Source: Brevibacterium sp. W7.2 (lineage in GTDB: Bacteria > Actinomycetota > Actinomycetes > Actinomycetales > Brevibacteriaceae). Taken from it: a stretch of 64,000 nucleotides of DNA. The stretch spans positions 620,001 through 684,000 of the forward strand of contig NZ_CP073089.1 in assembly GCF_018137945.1 (NCBI RefSeq). Direction: 5' to 3'. The position numbers and the translations under genes are program-made. Below, one piece after another: positions 28,801-36,510 of the stretch. A model generated the notes under the pieces. It ran no database searches. It was not told where the DNA came from and saw only the letters and a program-made list of their open reading frames with translations. The stretch's first letter is position 1; each line of letters begins with the position of its first letter.

Positions 28801-28823
28801 GAACGTCCGGCCGAACTCGTGCG

Positions 28824-30206
28824 TCATTCGGAGACGGCAACTCGTCGGGCAACGAAGGCTGCGACACACAGGCCGATGATCGCAAGCCCACTACTCAGTA
28901 GATAGGGCGATACTCCGTGGACGATCGAGGCAAACCCCAGACCGACGTAGACCGTGACGCCAGCAGACCCGCCAAGCTGGTCTGCGGCCCGCTGCACGCC
29001 AGAAGCGACTCCGGCATCGTCGTCGGTTACTCCGGTGACTGCCGCGTACTGCAATCCGACGAGTCCGAATCCCATGCCTGCGGCGATGAAGAGCATCGCC
29101 GGGATCAATACCCAAGCGGGGGCATCGAGTTGCGCGGCGACAGCGATCACGATCATGCCTGCCCCCGCGAAGCCGAGACCCGCGATGATGCAGGAGCGTG
29201 CTCCCCAGCGCCCCATCAGCCGGGGCACGACGGTCACCGCGACGATCAGCGCCACAGCAAGCGGGAGAAGCAGTAGTCCGGCTTCCAGCGGGGAAAGGCC
29301 GAGTTCATCCTGAAGATAGAACGTGAACAGTAGGAATGAGGTTGAGAGCGCGGCACTCAGCAACGCGGTCGCGAGATTCGCTCGCACCCGAGTCCGATTG
29401 CGGAAGAAGACCGGAGGAATCAGCGGGTTCGGTGCTCGCCGCTCTACGTTGACGAACAGAATGGCCGCCACGAGTGCCCCCGCTAGGGCGGCGAGTGGCA
29501 GCCAAGACATTCCTTCTCCGGCCTCCACAATCCCGAAGGCGAACAGTAACGGTGCGCTTGTCAACAGAATCGACCCGAGGATATCCAACGGTGCGCACTC
29601 CTGTTCTCGGTCGCGTGGCAACAGGATCACCGTGGCGATCAGCACGAACAGGATGAACGGGACAGCGATGAGGAAGACCCATCGCCAACCGAGATGCTCG
29701 GTGATGATTCCCGAGAGCACGAATCCCAAGACGAGACCGCAGCTTGCAACTGCCGCCCAGACGCTCAACGCTCGGGTACGAGCCTTTCCCTCGGGAAATA
29801 ACAGGACGATGGTTGCCATTGCAGCTGGTAGGGCGAGGGCTTCGCCTACTCCTTGGAACAGCCTGGCTGCAACAAGCACCGTGAAGGTTTCCGCGAAGCC
29901 TGCCATCATCGAGGCTGCTCCGAAGATCGCGGTGCCGATCAGGAGAAGGCGGCGGCGACCGAAGACGTCCCCCAAGCGGCCACCGAGCATGAGTAGGCCA
30001 CCGCCGGTGATGGTGTATCCGACGACAACCCACGTCAGGCCGCGCGGATCAACGCCAAGATCGTCGCCGATTGATGGCAGCGCCACGTTGACGACAGTGA
30101 CATCAACGGCGATGAAAAATTGCAGGACCGATAGGCACACGAGTGCTGCCCAGGATCGCGCGGTCGAGATTTGTTCAGGGCGTGATGATGAGGTGCGAAA
30201 AGACAC
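28824..30206 (-). CDS. MFS drug efflux transporter (DHA2/EmrB-QacA type)
   Basis: 460 residues with about fourteen helices. Family motifs are present: FFIAVDVTVVNVALPSIGDDL in helix 1, GGRLGDVFGRRRLLLIGTA after helix 2 and LFQGVGEALALPAAMATI in helix 4. GTG 30206 is preceded by GGAG. It sits behind a short leader peptide and a long hairpin, a layout typical of antibiotic-inducible resistance genes. The drug is not evident. It is cargo of the island. Confidence 0.88.
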   Translation of the reverse strand: MSFRTSSSRPEQISTARSWAALVCLSVLQFFIAVDVTVVNVALPSIGDDLGVDPRGLTWVVVGYTITGGGLLMLGGRLGDVFGRRRLLLIGTAIFGAASMMAGFAETFTVLVAARLFQGVGEALALPAAMATIVLLFPEGKARTRALSVWAAVASCGLVLGFVLSGIITEHLGWRWVFLIAVPFILFVLIATVILLPRDREQECAPLDILGSILLTSAPLLFAFGIVEAGEGMSWLPLAALAGALVAAILFVNVERRAPNPLIPPVFFRNRTRVRANLATALLSAALSTSFLLFTFYLQDELGLSPLEAGLLLLPLAVALIVAVTVVPRLMGRWGARSCIIAGLGFAGAGMIVIAVAAQLDAPAWVLIPAMLFIAAGMGFGLVGLQYAAVTGVTDDDAGVASGVQRAADQLGGSAGVTVYVGLGFASIVHGVSPYLLSSGLAIIGLCVAAFVARRVAVSE

Positions 30207-30270
30207 AGAGAACTCCGTTGCTCGAATGAAGAATCGGGCGACGAGATGTGTCGCACCGAACCGACCATCA

Positions 30271-30318
30271 AGCGGCGGAACGTGAGATCTAAGAAGGTGA
30301 AGAGGACGTTCCGCCGCT
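30271..30318 (-). promoter_or_regulatory. Attenuator-like hairpin upstream of the MFS gene
   Basis: Two exactly complementary 13-base arms (30271-30283 and 30306-30318, the latter with AGCGGCGGAACGT on the minus strand) are separated by 22 bases. The upstream arm overlaps the stop codon of the leader peptide. A competing short palindrome, CCGCTAGCGG, also includes that stop. Ribosome position on the leader would decide which structure forms. Confidence 0.6.
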
Positions 30319-30370
30319 AGCGGAGCGTCTTCGTCACAGCGGCAGCGGCCGCAGCAGAAGCACCTGACAT
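30317..30370 (-). CDS. 17-residue leader peptide
   Basis: MSGASAAAAAAVTKTLR ending in TAG. AGGAG lies just ahead of the ATG at ideal spacing. Its stop codon falls inside the hairpin. The alanine run and basic end resemble stall-prone leaders of inducible resistance genes. Function is inferred from position and structure. Confidence 0.6.
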   Translation of the reverse strand: MSGASAAAAAAVTKTLR

Positions 30371-30377
30371 GACTCCT

Positions 30378-30405
30378 AGCCTACCCGATGACGTCCGGCT
30401 GTCAG
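30378..30405 (-). promoter_or_regulatory. Promoter of leader peptide and MFS gene
   Basis: On the minus strand, -35 CTGACA (30405-30400) and -10 TAGGCT (30383-30378) with a 16-bp spacer, directly upstream of the leader ribosome site. Confidence 0.45.
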
Positions 30406-30445
30406 AGCCGCCGCACACCATGCCCGCAGAGAGGCCAACGCGGCA

Positions 30446-30504
30446 GACTGAGAACCGCAGAACCTAGCCGATCAAGACCGGTACTACTTTTGCGTCCCTA
30501 CGGG
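30446..30504. repeat. Direct repeat copy 1 flanking the sigma/YCII cassette
   Basis: Aligns with 32241-32298 at roughly 80 percent with one indel. Shared blocks are GACTGAGAAC, AGCCGA-CAAGACCG, CTACTTTTGC and CCTACGGG. It lies immediately upstream of the MFS promoter region. Confidence 0.6.
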
Positions 30505-30581
30505 GTTCTCAGCTTTGGGCACTTCCGATGCTCGCGTTATCCGACACGGCGTCAGCCCATCGATGACGGTACAGATGAGCC

Positions 30582-31769
30582 TTATGCGAGTTCGTCTGCG
30601 CGTCGGAGGAGGTGAGCCCGTTCTGCGTCGTTCTCTGCGATGTTCGCGGCGCGTTGGAATGCTACCTGGGCGTTGGCCGTGTCGCCGAGTCTGGCGAGAA
30701 GATCGGCGCGCACCGCGAGTACGTAGTGGTCATCTGATTCAGGGTCGATCTGGTCGAGGGCTGCTTCGGCGTTCTCGGCATGGGAAAGCGCGACAAGGCG
30801 CGCTGTGTGCACCGCAGTGGTCGGCACCATGGGCAGGAGCATGTCGTACAGAGCGAGAATCTGCCGCCAGTCGGTGTCCTCGTCTTGCACGGCGTCGCAG
30901 TGCACGGCTTGGATCGCGGCCTGCAACTGGTATTGGCCGGGCTTGTTTGCGGCGAGGCACTCGCGCACGAGGGCCTGTCCCTCGGCGATCATGTCGCGGT
31001 CCCACAACTGTCGGTTCTGTTCAGGTAGCGGGATCAGGCTGCCATTGTCCGCGATGCGGGCCGGGCGGCGGGCCTGGAGGAGCACGAGCAGCGCCAGCAG
31101 ACCCTTGGCTTCGTGCGCGCCTTTCGAGTGGGCGAGCACTAGTCTCGCGAGACGGACTCCCTCCTGGCTGAGGTCGAAGCGGCTGAGCGGCCCTGACGTG
31201 GTGACGTAGCCCTCGTTGTAGATCGCATAGATCACGGCAAGCACGACGCCGAGCCGGTCATGGATGTGTCCAGGCTCTGGCAAGCCGATCTGGGCGTCTT
31301 TGATCTTCCGCTTCGCCCGTGTGAGCCGCTGCGCGATCGTCGCCTCTGTGGAGCCGAACGCCCGCGCGATCTCTGCCGCCGTGAGTCCGCCGACGTAGCG
31401 CAGCGTCAGTGCGACCTGTGTCTCCGGCGACAGGCTCGGATGCGCGCACAGCAGGATCATACGCAGCTCGTCGTCACCGGTGTCCTCTGGCTCGACAACG
31501 GGGCGGGGGGCGAGTTGCGGCGCGAATCGCTGTTCCGTCTGCGTGCGTCGGATGCGGTCGATCGCGCGACGGCGTGCCGTCGTGACGATCCATGCCTGCG
31601 GGTTCGGCGGCACGCCCTGGGCAGGCCAGGTGTCGGCGGCTGCGGTGAACGCGTCCTGCACCGCGTCTTCGGCGGCGTCGAGGTCGCCGATACTGCGCAT
31701 CAGGATCGCGACGGTGCGGCCGTACTCCGAGCGAAATGCCCGGTGTACGGCCGCCAGCGCGTCATTCAT
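30582..31769 (-). CDS. ECF sigma factor, ECF42-like, with C-terminal TPR-type extension
   Basis: 395 residues. Sigma region 2 (EYGRTVAILMRSIGDLDAAEDAVQDAF, then NPQAWIVTTARRRAIDRIRR) and region 4 (LRYVGGLTAAEIARAFGSTEATIAQRLTRAKRKI) are followed by a helical extension of about 200 residues rich in Ala and Leu. This is the build of ECF42 factors, which are typically paired with DGPF/YCII proteins as here. Partners such as an anti-sigma factor are absent. The YCII gene lies 9 bp upstream. Confidence 0.87.
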   Translation of the reverse strand: MNDALAAVHRAFRSEYGRTVAILMRSIGDLDAAEDAVQDAFTAAADTWPAQGVPPNPQAWIVTTARRRAIDRIRRTQTEQRFAPQLAPRPVVEPEDTGDDELRMILLCAHPSLSPETQVALTLRYVGGLTAAEIARAFGSTEATIAQRLTRAKRKIKDAQIGLPEPGHIHDRLGVVLAVIYAIYNEGYVTTSGPLSRFDLSQEGVRLARLVLAHSKGAHEAKGLLALLVLLQARRPARIADNGSLIPLPEQNRQLWDRDMIAEGQALVRECLAANKPGQYQLQAAIQAVHCDAVQDEDTDWRQILALYDMLLPMVPTTAVHTARLVALSHAENAEAALDQIDPESDDHYVLAVRADLLARLGDTANAQVAFQRAANIAENDAERAHLLRRADELA

Positions 31770-31778
31770 CGGCGATCC

Positions 31779-32129
31779 TCAGCCGCCGAAGCTCGGAGCG
31801 GGGCGAACCTCGATCTTCAGGCCCGTTGCCTCGGACACCTTGCCAGCCCACGCGGTCGCGGCGTCGAGGTCGGTGACGTCGATGATCGTGAAGCCGCCGA
31901 TGTACTCCTTGAGCTCGGCGAACGGCCCGTCGGCCAGGGTGACCGTACCGTCCTGGCTGGACACGACCGTCGCCGTCGATGGGTCGGCCAGGGGCATCGA
32001 GAACACCCAGACACCGGCGGCCTGCATCTCCTGGGTGACCGCGGTGACGTTCTTGATGACCTGCTGGAACTGCTCGGGCTCAAGCGTCCGGCCGGCGGGG
32101 GTGATGTTGCTCAGCATGTACTGGGTCAT
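31779..32129 (-). CDS. DGPF/YCII-related protein
   Basis: 116 residues. MTQYMLSNITP opens the domain, and the hallmark ADGPFAELKEYIGGF is present. These ferredoxin-like small proteins accompany ECF42 sigma factors and may be their target or modulator. It is cotranscribed with the sigma gene. A TGTCGA element lies upstream. Confidence 0.88.
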   Translation of the reverse strand: MTQYMLSNITPAGRTLEPEQFQQVIKNVTAVTQEMQAAGVWVFSMPLADPSTATVVSSQDGTVTLADGPFAELKEYIGGFTIIDVTDLDAATAWAGKVSEATGLKIEVRPAPSFGG

Positions 32130-32183
32130 GATCTTCTCCTCGATAGCGGCATGGCCCTGATGCCATGCTCACTCTCTATACGT

Positions 32184-32205
32184 TCGAGACCGGCCACACT
32201 CGACA
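32184..32205 (-). promoter_or_regulatory. Candidate ECF42-dependent promoter of YCII-sigma operon
   Basis: Minus-strand TGTCGA (32205-32200), the -35 motif I recall for ECF42 promoters, is followed 13 bases later by CGA (32186-32184). It is about 70 bp upstream of the YCII ATG. The -10 spacing is not verified. It suggests autoregulation. Confidence 0.4.
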
Positions 32206-32240
32206 TCCTCCCAAGAAAAACCCTGCGGGTACGTGAAGGA

Positions 32241-32298
32241 GACTGAGAACCCCTGAGATAAGCCGACCAAGACCGCGCTACTTTTGCTGGCCTACGGG
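32241..32298. repeat. Direct repeat copy 2 flanking the sigma/YCII cassette
   Basis: Partner of 30446-30504. It lies about 30 bp beyond the stop of the relaxase fragment, between that gene and the YCII promoter. Confidence 0.6.
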
Positions 32299-32327
32299 TA
32301 CCGGCCGCAGCCTGTGACCGTCTGCGG

Positions 32328-33674
32328 TTACAACGTGCGGCCCTGCCGCGTCTCGACGATGTGCTCGGGTTCGTTCCGGCGAGCCGCGTCCGTCCGGTTG
32401 GCGAGCTGCTGCGCCCGGCGAAGGGCAGCGTCGGCGCGGGCGGCGTCGAGCTTCTGCGCATCCGATGCCGCATCGGGGCCGAGCGGGGTGTCGTCGGTGA
32501 TCTGGTACCGGTCGCGATAGGCGGCCACCACCCGGCCGGCCTGCCGCCACCGCTGCGCCGCCCGTGCATCCGCGGGCTTGCTCCCGAGCGCGGCCGTCCA
32601 CGGTTCTCGCTCGTTCAGGTCGCGGTCGAGGACCGCGGATGCGCGATGTTCGATCAGCTCTTCGCGTTCGGTGAGGGCGTGGTGCATCTCGGGGTCGGTG
32701 ACGCCGGAGGCATACGGGATGAGCCCCGCGATCAGCCGCGGCGACCGGCGGGTGCGCCCGGACCCGGCAGGGCGGGCAGTAGCGCGGGCGAGGCGGTGGT
32801 GCAGGACCGAGGCGATGTCATCGGCATCGGCGAAGCCCCGCGCCGCCACGAGCCGCGGGAACAACTCATCGAGGTCGTGATGGTTGGCCTCGGCCCGGCG
32901 CAGCTCGGCAGACAGGGCACTGTAGGCGTCAGAGCCCAGCACGAGATCGACCTGCCCCTCGGTGAGGCCGGACGCGGTGAGGAGGGTGGCCCAGCGGTCG
33001 TGCTGGCCGGCTTGGGCGATGGTCTCGTACTCCGCCGCCAACTGCGCGATGGACCCCCAGCGCTCGTGTTCGGCGGTGATGGTCTCGTGCGCGGACAGTT
33101 CGGCGCCGACGTGCTGGAGTACCTCGTACAGGACGCTGCGGGCGGTGGCGTCGGGGTTGTCGGAGGGGTGCGGGGCGACGTGCGCGTCGTCGGTGGTGTC
33201 GGTGGCGACGTAGGCGTGGTTCCCGTGCCGGCCGCGGGTCATCGCGACGTAGAAGTTCTCCCGCGTCGTCGTCGCCGTCACGACCGTGTGCGCGGTATCG
33301 ACCGTGATCCCTTGGGCGCGGTGCCCGGTGATCGCGTACCCCAGCTCGACCTGTTCAGCCACATACGCGGCGGGCAGTACCAGTGACCCGCCGAAGCGTC
33401 GCCCGGCGGGGCGGACGGTGATCGACCCATCGCTAGATACGGCGGTGATGGTCCACCGGTCGCCGTTGCGCACCCAGTTCTTGCCGTTCTTCGACCGCAG
33501 GCGCCGGTCGTTCTCCCGTGTGATGACCCGGTCACCCTTGGATGCCTGGGTGCCGTCGTGCAGGGTGACTTCTCGGCTGGGGGTGATGGTGCCGTCGAGG
33601 ATGAGGTCGGCGCGGGCACGCTCGTTCAGCTGGGTGACGGTGTCGCGGGTTTCGGCGACGAGGATCGACGCCCG
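32328..33674 (-). pseudogene. Relaxase/helicase (TraA, MobF-like), C-terminal fragment
   Basis: Homology starts abruptly at SILVAETRDTVTQLNERA and runs to the stop. The helicase region contains GYAITGHRAQGITVDTAH and ENFYVAMTRGRHGNHAYV, late helicase motifs of TraA-type relaxase-helicases. The catalytic relaxase domain and Walker A half are missing. Upstream codons are the antisense of the coupling-protein fragment. The two 5' ends meet at about 33675. It is non-functional as a relaxase. Confidence 0.75.
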
Positions 33675-33677
33675 CCC

Positions 33678-34943
33678 CGCCTGCACGTCGGCCCGCCCCG
33701 CTCCGGCAAAGGCCTGCACCTGATCATCCCGGCGATCCTCGACGCCCCCGGCGCCGTCGTCACCACCAGCACCCGTCCCGATAACGTCACCGCGTGCCTG
33801 CGCGCCCGCAAACGCATCGGCCCCGTCGCAGTGTTCGACCCCCAGCACCTCGCCGAGGGTCTGCCGGCGGGGATGCGATGGTCACCGATCCGGGGCTGCG
33901 AGTCCCCGCAGACCGCGATGATCCGCGCCGCCGGCCTCGCCTCCGCCACGGGCCTGTCCGCGGGCGGGGTCGAAGGCGGAGACTTCTGGGAAGGCAAAAC
34001 CAAAGCCGCGCTGCAGGCCCTGCTGCACGCCGCCGCCCTCGACCGGCGCAGCCCGTCCGAGCTGTTCCGGTGGACCCTCGACCCCACCAGCGCGGCGGAC
34101 GCGGTCGCGATCCTCACCAACCACCCCGACGCGGCAACCGGGTGGGCGGACTCGCTCGCCTCGATGATCGACGCCGACCCGCGCACCAGGGATTCCATCT
34201 GGCAAGGCGTCAGCCTCTCGCTTGCGGCGCTGGCCGATCCGCGGGTGCTCGATGCGGTCTCACCCGCCGAGGGTGAGGAGTTCGACCCCGAGGCGTTCAT
34301 CCGCGATCGCGGCACCCTGTTCCTGCTCGCCACCGGCGCCGGGGCCGGCAACAGTGCCGCCCTCGTCGCGGCACTGGTCGAAGACCTCGTGGAGACCGCG
34401 CGCCGCATGGCCGCCCGCTCCAGCGGCGCGAGACTCGATCCGCCGCTGTTGTTGTGCCTGGATGAGATCGGGAACCTCGCGCCTCTGCCCAGCCTGCCGA
34501 CCCTGATGGCCGAGGGCGGCGGCACCGGCATCACCACCCTCGCCGTGCTCCAGTCCCTCGCGCAGGCGCGGGACAAGTGGAACGAGCACCAGGCCGGCGC
34601 GATCTGGGATGCGTCCATCGTGAAGATCATCCTCGGCGGAGCCTCCAACAGCCGCGACCTCCAGGACCTCTCCACGCTGATCGGGGAACGCGACGAGCTC
34701 ACCGACACCACCACCGTCGGCGACTACGGCTCCCGCTCCAACCAACGATCCGTGCGGCGGGTCGCGATCCTGCCGCCCGATCACATCCGACGCCTCCCGT
34801 TCGGCACCGCCGTGACCCTGCTGCGCTCGGCACCGCCGATCATCACCGACCTGCGCGCCTGGCCCGACCGCCCCGACGGCACGCAGCTCCAGGCGGATCG
34901 GGCCGAGGTCGAACAGCTCCTGCACGACGCCCACCAGCAGTAA
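33678..34943 (+). pseudogene. Type IV coupling protein (VirD4/TraG-like), lacking its N-terminus
   Basis: The sequence begins at RLHVGPPRSGKGLHLIIPAI, with an intact Walker A, and continues through PPLLLCLDEIGNLAPLPSLPTLMAEGGG (Walker B region), NSRDLQDLSTLIGE and an acidic C-terminus. The N-terminal membrane anchor that should precede Walker A is absent. Upstream codons (to 33558) are the antisense of the relaxase fragment. It pumped DNA through the conjugation channel in the ancestral element. Confidence 0.75.
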
Positions 34944-35022
34944 CCCGGCCGGGTGGTCGGGTGCACCTGCCTGATGCGGCGGCCCGCTCGTGGGTCGTCG
35001 GCTTCGAGCAAGGAGGACTGTG

Positions 35023-35502
35023 ATGTCTGAGGAGCAGCGGCCTGGTCTGGATGCCCGGGCCAGCATCTACGGCAGGGTCGAGTCGAACCCGTCGCTGACG
35101 CATTCGGAGAACGGCACCCCGCGCCTGTACTTCAAGGTGCGGCAGGACCACTACCGGTACAACGGCGGCGACTCGTACACGCGGCTCGCGTCGACCTACC
35201 ACGACGTGATCGCCTTCGACGGTGCGGCCACGCACGGCTACGAGCAGCTCGCGAAGAACGACTGGGTGATCGCGCAGGGCCGTATCCGGGAGAACACGAA
35301 CCCGAACACCGGCGTCACCGAGGAGCAGTTCATCGCGAACCGGCTCGGCCACGACCTGGCCCGCACCACCTATGAGGTCGACCGCACGCCCCAGCCGACG
35401 GCCGAGCGCCGCGGACCGGAGCGTGAGGCCGAGCGCACCACCGGGTTCGAGGCGCCCGAGCCCGAGCCGGTCGACCGCGACGCGCACGCCCGGACGATGT
35501 GA
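35023..35502 (+). CDS. Single-stranded DNA-binding protein (SSB-like)
   Basis: 159 residues. An OB-fold core (ASIYGRVESNPSLTHSENG, FKVRQDHYRYNGG, AKNDWVIAQGRIRENTN) is followed by a charged Pro/Glu/Arg-rich tail. The usual acidic DDxPF tip is not present. GGAGG precedes ATG 35023. It is a common companion of the coupling-protein gene in actinobacterial conjugative elements, where it protects transferred strands. Confidence 0.75.
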   Translation: MSEEQRPGLDARASIYGRVESNPSLTHSENGTPRLYFKVRQDHYRYNGGDSYTRLASTYHDVIAFDGAATHGYEQLAKNDWVIAQGRIRENTNPNTGVTEEQFIANRLGHDLARTTYEVDRTPQPTAERRGPEREAERTTGFEAPEPEPVDRDAHARTM

Positions 35503-35517
35503 ACGGGGGTGGCCATC

Positions 35518-36108
35518 ATGGACGACGAGACGACTGAGGCCCCGTCCACGCCGGAGGTGCCGGACGGGTGGGAAGACGACGCCTACGACGACCCGGCGGG
35601 GCCGGGAGGCGATGAGCCAGGGCCGGTGCGGCCGGTGAACTGGAACCTGCTGACCGCGCACGAGCTGGAGCAGGAATGGCTGGCGCTGAACAGGTGGGTC
35701 GACTGGCTACGGCACACCTACGCGCTGCCGGCGTCGGTGATCCCGCCGTTGTGGCACCGGCACCCGGAGCTGCGGTGGGAGCTGTCCGCGTTGCATCTGC
35801 ACTGGCTCGCCGCGTACGACCCGGAACAGGACGCCTCGGCCGCGATCGGGTGGCATCGCGACTTCGCCGCCGCCCGGCAGCGGCTACGTGACTGGGTCGC
35901 CGCCTCCGGCACTCGCCTGGATCGCGACCGGCCCTCCCGGCAGACGGTCTGGCCGGGCGAACCGGCGGCCCCGCCGATCGAGGACATCCCGATCACGAAC
36001 CGGCGCGAGGACTTCGTGGCCTTCGTGCTGGCCGACGTGGCGAAACGGCAGGCCGCTGAAGACGCGTTCTTCGCCCGCCTCGACGACCTGGAAGGAGACC
36101 CGTCATGA
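35518..36108 (+). CDS. DUF4913-like island protein
   Basis: 196 residues. Acidic, Pro/Gly-rich N-terminus, then a tryptophan-rich helical core: EWLALNRWVDWLRHTYALPAS, IPPLWHRHPELRWELSALHLHW and AIGWHRDFAAARQRLRDW. The pattern matches proteins labelled DUF4913 on actinobacterial mobile elements. Function unknown. ATG 35518 is favoured by GGGGGTGG; GTG 35509 is possible. It overlaps the next gene by 4 nt. Confidence 0.7.
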   Translation: MDDETTEAPSTPEVPDGWEDDAYDDPAGPGGDEPGPVRPVNWNLLTAHELEQEWLALNRWVDWLRHTYALPASVIPPLWHRHPELRWELSALHLHWLAAYDPEQDASAAIGWHRDFAAARQRLRDWVAASGTRLDRDRPSRQTVWPGEPAAPPIEDIPITNRREDFVAFVLADVAKRQAAEDAFFARLDDLEGDPS

Positions 36109-36329
36109 CCCGCCGCCGCGACGTGGGCCCGGAGCGCATCCGCAGCTACCGGATCGAGGCCGAGCCGCGGCCCGAGCCCGACCTGCACCAGCTCGCCCGC
36201 CTGTTCATCGGCATGGCCCAAGCCCGCGCCCGCGACGCCCACACCACCGACACCGCGGCCGCGGCCGAGCAGCCTCCGGCCCCGCGACTGGGCGCCGCCT
36301 CCCGTGACGGGAATGAGGCCGCGAGGTAG
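36105..36329 (+). CDS. Small island protein of unknown function
   Basis: 74 residues, Arg- and Ala-rich, with one amphipathic segment (PDLHQLARLFIGMAQARA). It is translationally coupled to the DUF4913-like gene (ATGA) and was read only from this context. No family recognised. Confidence 0.55.
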   Translation: MTRRRDVGPERIRSYRIEAEPRPEPDLHQLARLFIGMAQARARDAHTTDTAAAAEQPPAPRLGAASRDGNEAAR

Positions 36330-36420
36330 AATGCTTGTACGTCGCCAGCGGCGGATCGGGAACGGTTCGCCGTGGTGCACCGTCTCGTTGTAGCCGTGTT
36401 CTCGGCCCCACCCGGTCTCC

Positions 36421-36510
36421 GGGTCTCGTTTGTTTCCTACGTGTTGCACCGCATGAGCGGATACGACCCGCTCGTGTTGGCCCCGAACCGGGGAAGGAAA
36501 CACGAGACCC
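36421..36510 (+). promoter_or_regulatory. Inverted repeat covering the integrase ribosome site
   Basis: GGGTCTCGTTTGTTTCC (36421-36437) pairs with GGAAACACGAGACCC (36496-36510), which ends at the base before the GTG start of the recombinase and includes part of its purine-rich ribosome site. Pairing would hide the start and could regulate integrase translation. Confidence 0.5.

Noticed and set aside
33558..33848. N-terminal extensions of the relaxase and coupling-protein frames
   Set aside because: Each extension is the antisense of the other gene and has repetitive Asp/Gly composition, so neither is a real protein end.
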